From the NCBI GenBank assembly GCA_002067095.1, contig MVQD01000106.1:1-64000 (forward strand): a DNA stretch of 64,000 nucleotides, read 5' to 3'. This DNA comes from Methanoregulaceae archaeon PtaB.Bin056. Its GTDB lineage: Archaea > Halobacteriota > Methanomicrobia > Methanomicrobiales > Methanospirillaceae. The notes under the pieces are model-generated. The model did not search any database and was not told where the DNA came from. It saw only the letters and a list, made by a program, of their open reading frames with translations. Both the position numbers and the translations under genes were made by a program. This document shows positions 35,934 through 45,552 of the stretch, in pieces (position 1 is the first letter of the stretch; each line of letters starts with the position of its first letter).

Positions 35934-36533
35934 ATGGCGGCACACAGGGTCCAGGACATGATGCGCCTTATGGCCAGGAGGATCGGGCGTATCGCCGAAT
36001 CCCTCTCTGACGACGAGGTGGAAAAATTTGTTGAGGAGATACTCCGTGCAAGCCGGATCTATGTCCTGGGAGCAGGCAGGTCGGGGCTTGTGGCAAAGGC
36101 ATTCGCCATGCGGCTCATGCACCTTGGGCTCTCGTCGTTTGTGGTCGGGGAGACCATCACCCCTGCAATGAGCCGGGACGACCTCATCGTCGTCTTCTCG
36201 GGGTCGGGCCGGACAAAGACTGTTGCAGACATCGCGGAGACCGCAAAGGAGATCGGGGGGAGGCTTGCGCTCATCACCTCGAACCGTGACTCGAGGATCG
36301 GGCGGATCGCAGATATCATCGTGATCATCGAGCATCACCGGGACGAGGTCAAGGATGATGGCGCCGAGTTCGAGATCCGGCAGATGATGGGGGAGCACAA
36401 GTCATTTGCTCCCCTCGGGACCCTCTTTGAGACTGCTGCCATGATCTTTGCCGACGCGGTCATCTCGCGGCTGATGGAGATCACGCAGATCGATGAGAAG
36501 GCTTTGAAGGATCGGCACGCGAACATTGAGTGA
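35934..36533 (+). CDS. hxlB: 6-phospho-3-hexuloisomerase
   Basis: The 199-residue SIS-domain protein shows YVLGAGRSGLVAKAFAMRLMHLG, the VGETITPAMSRDDLIVVFSGSG substrate region and LITSNRDSRIGRIADIIVII. It ends with the family's FETAAMIFADAVI helix. In archaea it interconverts 3-hexulose-6-phosphate and fructose-6-phosphate in the ribulose monophosphate route, used in reverse to make ribulose-5-phosphate. The usual partner hexulose-6-phosphate synthase is not adjacent. The aminotransferase gene follows 11 bases later. Confidence 0.95.
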   Translation: MAAHRVQDMMRLMARRIGRIAESLSDDEVEKFVEEILRASRIYVLGAGRSGLVAKAFAMRLMHLGLSSFVVGETITPAMSRDDLIVVFSGSGRTKTVADIAETAKEIGGRLALITSNRDSRIGRIADIIVIIEHHRDEVKDDGAEFEIRQMMGEHKSFAPLGTLFETAAMIFADAVISRLMEITQIDEKALKDRHANIE

Positions 36534-36544
36534 GGAAGGTTATC

Positions 36545-37654
36545 ATGGAGAAGGTACGATGTGCAGGGAGGTGCCTGGGGATCGAGATCTCGGGCATACG
36601 CAAGCTCTTCGAGGCTGCCGGGCCGGGATCGATCAACATGGGGCTCGGGCAGCCGGATTTCGACACCCCTGAGCATATCAAGGAAGGGGCGATCCGGGCA
36701 ATCCGGGAGGGAAAGACGGCATACACCTCGAACATGGGGATTCCCGAACTGCGCGAGGCGCTGTCGGGGAAGTTTCGAGACGAGAACGGGCTCGCGTACT
36801 CCCCTGACCAGATCCTCGTCACGGCGGGTGCGAGCGAAGCCCTTCACATCATCATGCACGCGCTTGTCGAGGAGGGCGACCGGGTGCTGTATGCAGATCC
36901 CGGGTTTGTCTCGTATGGAGCGCTCGCAGTGCTCGCCGGAGGGCGGCCTGCCGGAGTGCCCCTCGACCGCGCCCTCCGCATAGACGTGGAGGCTGCCAAG
37001 GAGATGATGGACGATGCACGCCTATTTGTCCTGAACTCCCCCGGGAACCCCACCGGTGCGGTAGAGACGAAGGAGAACATCCGTGCGATCGTGGAATACG
37101 GAAACGACCGGGGGGTGACCATCGTGAGCGACGAGGTGTACGAACACTTCATCTATGGCCCGACGCACTGGAGCGCCGCCCGTTTCGGGGAGGACGTGAT
37201 CACGGTGAACGCCGCCAGCAAGACCTATGCCATGACAGGCTGGAGGCTTGGATACCTCGCCGGTCCGAAGGAGTATGTCGAGCAGTGCCTGAAGGTGCAC
37301 CAGTACTGCCAGGCATGTGCGACATCCATCTCCCAGTATGCGGCGTTGACTGCATATACCGGGCCCCAGGACTGCGTGGAGGAGATGAGAAGGGAATACC
37401 AGGCCCGCAGGGATTACCTCTGTGGGGAACTTTCAAGGATGGGGTTCTCGTTCCCGGTCCCCGAGGGGGCATTCTACCTCTTTGCACCCCTCGGAAAGGG
37501 CCTCGTGGAACGCATCCTGAAGAAAGGAGTCATCATCGTCCCCGGGGAGGCCTTTGGGTGCAATGCGCCGGAATATGCCAGGATGAACTATGCCACCTCA
37601 CGCGAGAACCTGAAAGCGGCGGTGGAGAGGATAAGGGAAGCCATGGAGGGTTGA
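36545..37654 (+). CDS. Class I/II PLP-dependent aminotransferase
   Basis: The 369-residue protein has the AAT-I fold motifs: the N-terminal INMGLGQPDFDTPEHI, VTAGASEALHIIMHA, NSPGNPTGAVETKENI, SDEVYEHFIY and the PLP-lysine peptide NAASKTYAMTGWRLGYL. ATG 36545 has GAGGAAGG just upstream and is preferred over the in-frame GTG at 36530. Substrate class (aspartate, aromatic or alanine type) is not clear. It is co-directional and close-spaced with hxlB and the M42 peptidase gene, so the three may form one transcript. Confidence 0.93.
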   Translation: MEKVRCAGRCLGIEISGIRKLFEAAGPGSINMGLGQPDFDTPEHIKEGAIRAIREGKTAYTSNMGIPELREALSGKFRDENGLAYSPDQILVTAGASEALHIIMHALVEEGDRVLYADPGFVSYGALAVLAGGRPAGVPLDRALRIDVEAAKEMMDDARLFVLNSPGNPTGAVETKENIRAIVEYGNDRGVTIVSDEVYEHFIYGPTHWSAARFGEDVITVNAASKTYAMTGWRLGYLAGPKEYVEQCLKVHQYCQACATSISQYAALTAYTGPQDCVEEMRREYQARRDYLCGELSRMGFSFPVPEGAFYLFAPLGKGLVERILKKGVIIVPGEAFGCNAPEYARMNYATSRENLKAAVERIREAMEG

Positions 37655-37660
37655 ATCGTT

Positions 37661-38713
37661 ATGGTCAGGGATCTGCTTACCAGGTTGTCCAATGCCCACG
37701 GGATATCAGGAAGCGAGGGCAGCATCACAGGTATTGTCCGAAAAGAACTGAAAAATTACGTGGACGAGATCCGCGAGGACCGGATGGGGAATCTCATCGC
37801 GGAGAAGAAAGGGAACAACTTCAAGGTGATGCTTGCGGCGCATGCCGACGAGATAGGGCTGATGGTCAAGTCTGTCGACGAAAAGGGGTTCATCAGGTTC
37901 GTCGCGCTCGGCGGATGGTATGCACCGACTCTCTACAACCAGCGTGTGATCCTGCATGGCAGCAGGGGGCGGGTTTTCGGGGTGCTTGGCGGCAAACCTC
38001 CCCACAAGATGGACGAAGAGGAGCGCAAAAAAGGGGTGAAAGTCGACGAGATGTTCATAGATGTGGGCGCCTGCAGCAGGGAAGAGGTCGAGCAGATGGG
38101 AGTGGGAGTCGGCACTCCAATCTCGGTGGACAGGGAAGTTGCGCCTCTTGCGAACGGACGGCTTACGGGCAAGGCATTTGATAACCGCGTCGGCGTTGCC
38201 ATGCTCATAAAGACCATGCAGGAGGTGAAGTCCCCCTTCACCATCTACGCAGTGTTCACCGTGCAGGAGGAGGTGGGGCTGAAAGGCGCAAAGACCAGTG
38301 CCTACTCGCTCCAGCCCGACTGTGCGATTGCAACCGACGTGACCATCCCCGGCGACCACCCCGGGATCGACCAGAAGGATGTCCCGGTTGAGATGGGCAA
38401 GGGCCCTATCATCACCATCGTGGACGCGAGCGGCAGGGGCCTTATCGCAAGCCGGGCGATGGTGAGGTGGCTGTGCGATGCCGCAAAGGACCATGACATC
38501 CCGGTGCAGCTGGAGGTGGGGAGCGGGGGAACGACGGATGCCACTGCCATACACCTGGAGCGGGGTGGCATTCCCAGCACCACGCTCTCGATTGCAAGCA
38601 GGTATATCCATTCGCCCGTAGAGGTGGTTGATGTCAGGGACATCGAGGATGGTGTCCGTCTCCTCGTCCATGCACTTGAGAAGAAGCCGAAGTTTAAACT
38701 TCCGGCGACCTGA
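37661..38713 (+). CDS. M42-family metallo-aminopeptidase
   Basis: The 350-residue protein has the M42 dinuclear metal ligands and catalytic Glu: AAHADEIGLMV (His), GKAFDNRVGVAM (Asp), FTVQEEVGLKGA (catalytic Glu and ligand Glu), ATDVTIPGDHPG (Asp) and SRYIHSPVEVVDV (His). Such enzymes form large tetrahedral dodecamers (TET peptidases) that trim peptides left by the proteasome. An insertion (about 105-150) with RKKGVKVDEMFIDVGA is the usual PDZ-like dimerisation domain. Confidence 0.95.
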   Translation: MVRDLLTRLSNAHGISGSEGSITGIVRKELKNYVDEIREDRMGNLIAEKKGNNFKVMLAAHADEIGLMVKSVDEKGFIRFVALGGWYAPTLYNQRVILHGSRGRVFGVLGGKPPHKMDEEERKKGVKVDEMFIDVGACSREEVEQMGVGVGTPISVDREVAPLANGRLTGKAFDNRVGVAMLIKTMQEVKSPFTIYAVFTVQEEVGLKGAKTSAYSLQPDCAIATDVTIPGDHPGIDQKDVPVEMGKGPIITIVDASGRGLIASRAMVRWLCDAAKDHDIPVQLEVGSGGTTDATAIHLERGGIPSTTLSIASRYIHSPVEVVDVRDIEDGVRLLVHALEKKPKFKLPAT

Positions 38714-39184
38714 TTTCCCCGTGGATCTACTCGGGATCTCCCTTTTTTCCCATCTACCTCATATACGCGCGTAAGTATCGGCACCTCCGTTTTTCAGCCC
38801 GCATTTCTCCCGGTCCTGCCCTGCGGTGATCTCCCTGCTCTCTCGGGGGGCCATATTCATTCTCTCTTATAATTGGCGTTTATTTTGGAAAAGAATGAAT
38901 TTTAAAAGGTATAAAATCGCGACGAAATGGGAATGGATTGCCTGTGTGGACACCTTTCAGAGGTGCGATGTTTCAATACTGTTGATCATGGTCCCAATCG
39001 GAAATTCGCCATGAGTAGAGTTCAGGAGTCGCAAAATACGCCCGATTTTGGCTCTGATGAGGGAAAGTTTTAAATACATACATGAAGAGGATATGTTGAA
39101 TACATTTATTCGGGAAACGAAGTCTGATATCACCTTCGATTCCTGATTGGGGAATGTATACAACAATGCAACTGAGGTACCCGT
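38714..39184 (+). other. Long AT-rich leader/promoter region of the surface protein
   Basis: The 471-base gap has no convincing gene. A T-run just after the M42 stop (38744-38751) suits termination. Three TATA-like elements occur (CTTATAAT near 38864, GGTATAAAAT near 38899, GTTTTAAATAC near 39067-39077). The last is 108-118 bases from the ATG at 39185 and would give a leader of about 85 bases. Composition is clearly more AT-rich than flanking genes. Short frames in it lack family resemblance. Confidence 0.5.
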
Positions 39185-42100
39185 ATGAAATGCGAAAAAG
39201 GGCTGCAGATAGCGATACCTATGGTCCTGTGTCTCCTCCTCGTGCTTCCCGCAAGCGCCGCCCTTGGCGTGACCGGGATCAGCCCGTCTTCGGAGCGGAA
39301 CACCGGGACTGTATTCATCACAAACCTTTCGGGAACAGATTTTCCTGACCAGGGATCTCTCCAGGTCTCACTGAACAGGACCGGCTACGCGGAGATCGCC
39401 GGCCAGTTCGTCACAGTGGTCTCGCCAACAAGAGCCACCTGCGTCTTTGACCTCATGGATAAAGAAGCAGGCGACTGGAACGTGACGGTGACCAACACCA
39501 CCAGTGGTGAAAAGGTCATCTCGCCTGTGATCTTTACCGTTATGAACCTCCCGCCGGCAGTCTCTGCAATAGACCCGGATGACCGGGAGAATACCGCGCC
39601 GGTCTATATCCAGAACCTTTCGGGAACCCATTTCCGCGGACCTGCCACTGTCACCCTCTCCCTTGAGAGCGAGGAAATTGACGCCACGAACGTGACGGTT
39701 CAGTCGTCGACCATGATAACCTGCGACCTGGACATTACGGACGCGACTCCCGGAGACTGGAACGTGACAGTCACCAACTACGACGGGCAGTCCGATGTCC
39801 TCGAAGCCGGCTTCAGGATCAGGGACCCAAAGCCTTCTGTCACAGGCATTACCCCCATTGAAGGTACCAATGACATGGTCGCCATAGGGATCACAGACCT
39901 TTCCGGCACTGGCTTCATGCAGGGAGCGACAGTCAACCTGTCGAGGACCGGTGAGCAGGACATCCCCACCATTAACGGTGCCATCGTCCAGTCACCCACG
40001 AAAATCCTCTGCTTCTTTGACCTGAGCGGCGCCGCGGTCGGAAAATGGGACGTGGTCGTCACGAACCCCGACCTCTACCATCAGTCGGGGGTCCTCCAGG
40101 ACGGATTCACGATAAAATATCCCGATAAGCCGGATGTTACGGGAATAAATCCCCCCTCGGGAGTGAACAATGACTGGATCGACGCGAACGTGACAGGGAC
40201 CGGCTTTCACCCCGGTGCGACCGTGATCCTCTCTCAGGGGGCACAGAACATCACGGGAACCGATGTCCTGGTGGTCTCCGGCAGCGACATCGGTGTCAGG
40301 TTCAACCTCACCGGCAAACCGAACGGGTCCTGGGACCTGACGGTGATCAACAACGACGGCCAGGACGGAACAAAATCCGCTGCATTCAACATCACCAATC
40401 CCCCGCCCACTGTCACTTCGATTGACCCGGCAACGGGTTCGAATGCCGGGTGGGTCCCTATAAATAACCTGTCGGGGACCGGATTTTTCGGGACCCCGAC
40501 GATCACCTTCTCCAACAGCACGCACTCCTTCAATGCGGACAGCGTCACGAGGATAAGCGATTCTCGTCTCCAGGGGAACGTGAACCTCGCGGGGAAAGCA
40601 GCAGGCGACTACAACGTCACGGTGACAAATCCCGATGGGCTGTCGAGCGCACCCTTCAGCAAGTTCACCGTGGTGAACCCGGACCCCACGATCGTTTCAT
40701 TCGACCCTGAACAGGGTGAGACCACCGAATCGGGCAAGGTGGTCAACGTGACCGGCACAAATTTCCTCAATGGTGCGGGTGTCAACCTCACGAGGTCAGG
40801 CAAACCCACCATCATTGGAGAGGTCACGTTCGGGGGCCCGACCTCCCTTTCCAGTGTCTTTGACCTGACCGGGAGCGAGGCAGGTGCCTGGAACCTGGTC
40901 GTCACGAACCCTGATGGAAACTCGGTGCAGGCCACTGATCCATTCATCATCACCAACCCGCCACCGAACCCGACAAGTATTCTCCCAGCATCCGGTGAAA
41001 ATTCAAACCCGATCGCAGGGGCGACACTTCATGGAACGGGGTTCCTGCCCGATTCCGCAGTGAAACTGGTGAAAGGCTCAGGCATCATCCAGGCCACTAT
41101 CCTGAACGTCAACGTGACCACCCAGACGATCATGTGTGTCTTTGACCTTGATGGAGCCGCAGTCGGCCCATGGGACGTGGTGGTCACGAACACTGCCGAC
41201 AACCTGAGCGGTACTCTGCCTGGTGGGTTCTTCATCAGGTATCCTGCCCCGCCCAACCCGGTCTCGATCGACCCTGCCGTTGCACCGAACAATGCCCCCG
41301 TATCGATCACCAACCTGTCTGGTACCGGTTTCAAACCAGAAGCAACAGTAGTGCTGAACCGCAACGGGTCCAATATCACCGCAACTGATGTGACCGTGGT
41401 CAGCGAGCACTCGATTGCATGCACGTTCAACATCACCGGAGCGACCCCTGACCTGTGGGACGTCATCGTCATCAACGAGGATGGCCAGTCCGGCACCGGG
41501 GCAGATCTCTTCGAGGTAAGGTATCCTGCACCTGCCGTGATCAGCGTTAGTCCCAGCAAGGGCGACAATAACAGGGCAGCGCTCCCCGTGAGCATTACCG
41601 GGAGCGGATTCAGGCAGAACGCCATGGTAAGGCTGAACAGCACGTTCGCACCGGATATCGTTGCCACCAACGTGAGTGTGAGCAGCACCTCACAAATGAG
41701 CTGCACGCTGAACCTTTCCGGGAAGGCGGTAGGAGACTACTATGTCATCGTCACCAATGACGATGGACAGTCGAATACACCGTCATCGGGTGCACTGTTT
41801 GCGGTCGAGTATCCAAACCCCGGAATTCTCTCCATTACTCCCGAGAAGGGAGCAAATGACAATCCCGCCCTCTCCTGTTCGATATCGGGGAGCAATTTCC
41901 GTCCCGGAGCAGAGGTGAAGTTCGTAAGGAGCGGGTTTGGAGATATCCTCGCAACGGGAGAGGTGGTAATCGACGCCAATACCCTTAACTGCACGGTCAA
42001 CCTGGTAGGAAAGGCTGCAGGGGACTGGACCGTGGTCGTTACAAATGATGACAACAAACAGGGAGCCCTTCCCGGAGGTTTCAAAATACTGCCTCCACCC

Positions 42101-43363
42101 CCGGCACTTGACTTTACCGGCAGCCCCACCTATGGGACGGTGCCTCTGACAGTCCAGTTCACGGACCAGACCCCGAATTACGACGGGCCATGGGTATGGG
42201 ACTTTGGTGACGGGTCGGTGAGCGGGGTATACGAGAAGAACCCCATCCATACCTACAATGCGGTGGGAACCTACAATGTGACACTCACCGGGGTCTACGA
42301 TAATGACCTCATCACTGTCACGAAACCTGGCTATATCACAGTGGTGAGGGCACCGGTTGCGGATTTCACCGCAAGCCCGACTTCGGGCAATGCCCCGCTC
42401 CTTGTCAGGTTCACCGACAGATCTGACGGAAATCCAAACTTCTGGGTGTGGAGGTTTGGCGACGGGACAATATCGAATACCCAGAACCCGTTCCACCTGT
42501 ATACCGCCCCCGGAATTTATTCCGTGAGCCTCACTGTGAAGAACGAGGCGGGTTCCGACACTCTCACAAAGACGGATTATATTACAGTCAGAGCGCTTCC
42601 GGTCGCTGAATTCACTGCGAACAGGACATCCGGGGATGCCCCGATGGCAGTCCAGTTCACTGATCAGTCCACGGGCGTTCCAAGCAGCTGGGCATGGGTC
42701 TTCGGAGACGGCACTACGTCCACTGAACAAAGCCCTAACCACACCTACACGACGCCAGGGACCTACAACGTCCGCCTGACCGTGACCAACAGTGCAGGGA
42801 CCGACACTAAGACAAAGAACAGCTATATTAAGGTGAACGAGGGAATGCAGGCAGCATTTACCTACACTACCAGCAACCCCGGAAACCTCGCCCCCCTCAC
42901 GGTTGCATTCACGGACACCTCGAAGGGATCACCCTCCCAATGGATTTGGAACTTTGGTGATGGGTTCATCGCCATGGAGAGAAACCCAATCCACACCTAT
43001 ACCACGCCCGGGAACTACACTGCAACACTGACGGTGTCTGATTCAAAGCAGAGCTCCTCTGTTTCTCAGGTCATCGAGGTCAAACAGAGGCTCTTTGCAG
43101 ACTTCAGCGCACAGCCAACGACAGGTTCGGTTCCCCTTACCGTGAGACTCTCAGACCAGAGCATAGGCGAGCCGAACAGCTGGACATGGGTGATCACAAA
43201 AGATCCCTACAATGTCACCATCTTTGAACCCGGTAGCAGGACCCAGGTCTATACCTTCAATGAACCCGGCACCTACGATGTGCGGCTCACGGTAACTGAC
43301 AGCTACGGAAACATCGCGACAATCCTGAAGAGTGACATCATAGAGGCGCTCCCCTTCCCGTGA
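39185..43363 (+). CDS. Giant IPT/TIG- and PKD-repeat surface protein
   Basis: The 1392-residue protein has a signal peptide (about 1-26, hydrophobic core IPMVLCLLLVLPASAALG). Ten IPT/TIG-like immunoglobulin repeats of about 95 residues follow, each with a P.V.SI.P..G.N opening, NLSGTGF and a closing WDVVVTN.DGQ. Five PKD domains of about 84 residues come last (residues about 972-1392, WDFGDGS/FGDGT motifs); the fifth is degenerate (WTWVITKDP). NxS/T sequons are abundant. No C-terminal transmembrane helix or PGF-type anchor is visible; it ends IEALPFP, so it may be secreted or held by other surface proteins. It probably functions in adhesion or the cell envelope. No close neighbours share its strand. 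Confidence 0.93.
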   Translation: MKCEKGLQIAIPMVLCLLLVLPASAALGVTGISPSSERNTGTVFITNLSGTDFPDQGSLQVSLNRTGYAEIAGQFVTVVSPTRATCVFDLMDKEAGDWNVTVTNTTSGEKVISPVIFTVMNLPPAVSAIDPDDRENTAPVYIQNLSGTHFRGPATVTLSLESEEIDATNVTVQSSTMITCDLDITDATPGDWNVTVTNYDGQSDVLEAGFRIRDPKPSVTGITPIEGTNDMVAIGITDLSGTGFMQGATVNLSRTGEQDIPTINGAIVQSPTKILCFFDLSGAAVGKWDVVVTNPDLYHQSGVLQDGFTIKYPDKPDVTGINPPSGVNNDWIDANVTGTGFHPGATVILSQGAQNITGTDVLVVSGSDIGVRFNLTGKPNGSWDLTVINNDGQDGTKSAAFNITNPPPTVTSIDPATGSNAGWVPINNLSGTGFFGTPTITFSNSTHSFNADSVTRISDSRLQGNVNLAGKAAGDYNVTVTNPDGLSSAPFSKFTVVNPDPTIVSFDPEQGETTESGKVVNVTGTNFLNGAGVNLTRSGKPTIIGEVTFGGPTSLSSVFDLTGSEAGAWNLVVTNPDGNSVQATDPFIITNPPPNPTSILPASGENSNPIAGATLHGTGFLPDSAVKLVKGSGIIQATILNVNVTTQTIMCVFDLDGAAVGPWDVVVTNTADNLSGTLPGGFFIRYPAPPNPVSIDPAVAPNNAPVSITNLSGTGFKPEATVVLNRNGSNITATDVTVVSEHSIACTFNITGATPDLWDVIVINEDGQSGTGADLFEVRYPAPAVISVSPSKGDNNRAALPVSITGSGFRQNAMVRLNSTFAPDIVATNVSVSSTSQMSCTLNLSGKAVGDYYVIVTNDDGQSNTPSSGALFAVEYPNPGILSITPEKGANDNPALSCSISGSNFRPGAEVKFVRSGFGDILATGEVVIDANTLNCTVNLVGKAAGDWTVVVTNDDNKQGALPGGFKILPPPPALDFTGSPTYGTVPLTVQFTDQTPNYDGPWVWDFGDGSVSGVYEKNPIHTYNAVGTYNVTLTGVYDNDLITVTKPGYITVVRAPVADFTASPTSGNAPLLVRFTDRSDGNPNFWVWRFGDGTISNTQNPFHLYTAPGIYSVSLTVKNEAGSDTLTKTDYITVRALPVAEFTANRTSGDAPMAVQFTDQSTGVPSSWAWVFGDGTTSTEQSPNHTYTTPGTYNVRLTVTNSAGTDTKTKNSYIKVNEGMQAAFTYTTSNPGNLAPLTVAFTDTSKGSPSQWIWNFGDGFIAMERNPIHTYTTPGNYTATLTVSDSKQSSSVSQVIEVKQRLFADFSAQPTTGSVPLTVRLSDQSIGEPNSWTWVITKDPYNVTIFEPGSRTQVYTFNEPGTYDVRLTVTDSYGNIATILKSDIIEALPFP

Positions 43364-43365
43364 AA

Positions 43366-43410
43366 CGAAGGGGAATTCCCCCTCAGTTGCTTTTTTTTTG
43401 TTTTTTTCCT
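43366..43410 (+). terminator. Hairpin and T-tract terminator of the surface protein gene
   Basis: The palindrome GGGGAATTCCCC lies just after the stop codon and is followed within about 10 bases by a nine-T run and further T-runs. This is consistent with archaeal T-tract termination. Confidence 0.7.
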
Positions 43411-43620
43411 CGCCCGCATATCCACGCACCGGATCTACATCACTTCTTGGGATGAATTGTAAGGAGGGTGCACCCCTTGTGGTGATCCGTGAGCAACACA
43501 ACGCCGAAAACAATGCAGATTCATGGAGGGTGCGGTCTTGGGAAGTCCGGGGAATTTCCAAGCACGGGGTATATCCATATTGCCAGTGTGTCCCGGGGCT
43601 CACCTCATGGAGGTCCCATC

Positions 43621-45552
43621 TTATTCTGCTACCTTCCTCTTCAGCTCGTTGACCATGTCCCTCATCCGGATGGCCTCCTCGAAGTCAAGGCGCTCGGCCG
43701 CCTGGTGCATCCGCGCTTCGAGCTCAACAAGGAGGTTTGGGATCTCGGACTTCGGGATGTGCCGTGTGTCCCTGATGTCGACCTCCTTCTCGGGGACGGG
43801 TTTTTGTATGGTCTGTGGCGTGATGTGATGAACGGCGTTGTACTCGAGCTGGAGCGACCTCCTCCTCTCGGTCTCAGCGACAGCCTCGCGGATCGAGCCG
43901 GTGAGAGTGTCTGCGTAGAGCACCACGCGGGAGTTCGCGTTCCGGGCGGCCCTCCCGATGATCTGGATGAGGCTCCGGGCATCGCGCAGGAACCCCTCCT
44001 TGTCGGCGTCCAGTATCCCGATGAACCCTACCTCAGGGATGTCGAGGCCCTCCCGCAGCAGGTTGATCCCGACGAGGACATCGAACCTGCCCAGGCGGAG
44101 CTGGCGGATGATCTCGGTCCGTTCCAGCGTGTCAATCTCCGAGTGGAGATACCTGGTGCGGATGCCTTTTTCGGCAAGGTAGTCCGTGAACTCCTCTGCA
44201 AGCTTCTTGGTGAGCGTGGTGAGCAGCACCCGGTCTCCCCTGCCAACCGTCTCCCGTATCTCCCTGATGACGTCATTTGTCTGGCCGTCGGTCTTTCGTA
44301 TCATCACCACGGGGTCGACGAGGCCCGTGGGCCGGATGATCTGCTCTACGACCTGGGTCGAATGGGATAGCTCGTACTCGGCAGGAGTGGCCGAGACGAA
44401 GATCGCCTGGCGCATGTACTGTTCAAACTCTTTAAACATCAGCGGGCGGTTGTCGAATGCGCTCGGCAGCCGGAAGCCGTAATCGACGAGTGCCTTCTTC
44501 CTCGAGCGGTCGCCATGATACATCCCGTGGAGCTGGGGGATCGTCTGGTGGCTCTCGTCGATGAAGAGGAGGAAGTCCTCCGGGAAGTAGTCGAGCAGGC
44601 AGTACGGTTTCTCTCCGGGCTTCCTGAAGTCGAAGTGACGCGAGTAGTTCTCGATCCCCTTGCAGGACCCGGTCTCCTCGATCATCTCGAGGTCGTAGTT
44701 GGTCCTCTGCTCGAGTCGGTGGGCCTCGATCATCCCGAGCTCGGGCAGTCGCTGCTGCAGTTCCTCGCGGATCGAAGAAAGCGCCCGCCGCTGGACCTCC
44801 TGGGGGATTACGTAGTGCCTTGCTGGGTAGACATGAAAGTAACGGAGCTGCTCCTTCACTCTTCCGGAAGTCTTCTCAACCTCCGCGATCCGCTCGACCT
44901 CGTCACCGAAGAGCTCGACCCTGATGATGTCCTGGAAATACCCTGGGATCAGGTCGATGGTGTCGCCCTTCACCCGGAACCTTCCCGGCTGGAGCTCGAG
45001 GTCGTTCCTCTCGTACTGCCCTGTAACGAGGTTTTCTATAATCTGCTTCCTGGAGATCCTGTCCCCGACTTTCAGCTCAAAGCCCATCTCCCTGAAGTGC
45101 TCGGGGCGGCCCAGACCGTAGATGCATGAGACCGATGCGACGACGATCACGTCCCGCCGGGAGAGGAGGGACGCGGTGGCCGAGAGGCGCATCATCTCGA
45201 TCTTCGGGTTGATCTGCGCATCCTTCTCGATGTACTGGTCCTTCTGTGGGAGGTAGGACTCTGGCTGGTAGTAGTCATAGTAGGAGACGAAGTACTCGAC
45301 CCGGTTCTCGGGGAAGAACTCGCGGAACTCGTTCCAGAGCTGTGCCGCGAGTGTCTTGTTGTGCGCGATCACGAGCGTGGGGCGCTGCACCCGGGCGATG
45401 ACATTTGCCATCGTGAAGGTCTTCCCGGACCCCGTCACCCCGAGGAGTGTCTGGAACCGGTCTTTTTGCTCTATCCCTTCCACAAGCCTTTCGATCGCCT
45501 CCGGCTGTGACCCGCGGGGAGAAAAGTGCGCCGAGAGCGAGAACCCGGTCAC
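43621..45552 (-). CDS. uvrB: Excinuclease ABC subunit B
   Basis: The 643-residue helicase-like protein has Walker A LLGVTGSGKTFTMANVI, the beta-hairpin region FVSYYDYYQPESYLPQ that inserts into DNA, DESHQTIPQ, the helicase C domain (GINLLREGLDIPEVGFI, IGRAARN) and the C-terminal UVR coiled coil (LEARMHQAAERLDFEEAIRMRDM) that binds UvrC. It verifies lesions in nucleotide excision repair. Its ATG overlaps the uvrC stop by four bases. Last gene of the uvrA-uvrC-uvrB operon. Confidence 0.98.
   Translation of the reverse strand: MTGFSLSAHFSPRGSQPEAIERLVEGIEQKDRFQTLLGVTGSGKTFTMANVIARVQRPTLVIAHNKTLAAQLWNEFREFFPENRVEYFVSYYDYYQPESYLPQKDQYIEKDAQINPKIEMMRLSATASLLSRRDVIVVASVSCIYGLGRPEHFREMGFELKVGDRISRKQIIENLVTGQYERNDLELQPGRFRVKGDTIDLIPGYFQDIIRVELFGDEVERIAEVEKTSGRVKEQLRYFHVYPARHYVIPQEVQRRALSSIREELQQRLPELGMIEAHRLEQRTNYDLEMIEETGSCKGIENYSRHFDFRKPGEKPYCLLDYFPEDFLLFIDESHQTIPQLHGMYHGDRSRKKALVDYGFRLPSAFDNRPLMFKEFEQYMRQAIFVSATPAEYELSHSTQVVEQIIRPTGLVDPVVMIRKTDGQTNDVIREIRETVGRGDRVLLTTLTKKLAEEFTDYLAEKGIRTRYLHSEIDTLERTEIIRQLRLGRFDVLVGINLLREGLDIPEVGFIGILDADKEGFLRDARSLIQIIGRAARNANSRVVLYADTLTGSIREAVAETERRRSLQLEYNAVHHITPQTIQKPVPEKEVDIRDTRHIPKSEIPNLLVELEARMHQAAERLDFEEAIRMRDMVNELKRKVAE

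Noticed and set aside
39185-42100. Regular repeats considered as a CRISPR array
   Set aside because: The repeats are about 285 bases long, in frame and encode IPT domains; there are no short identical repeats with unique spacers.
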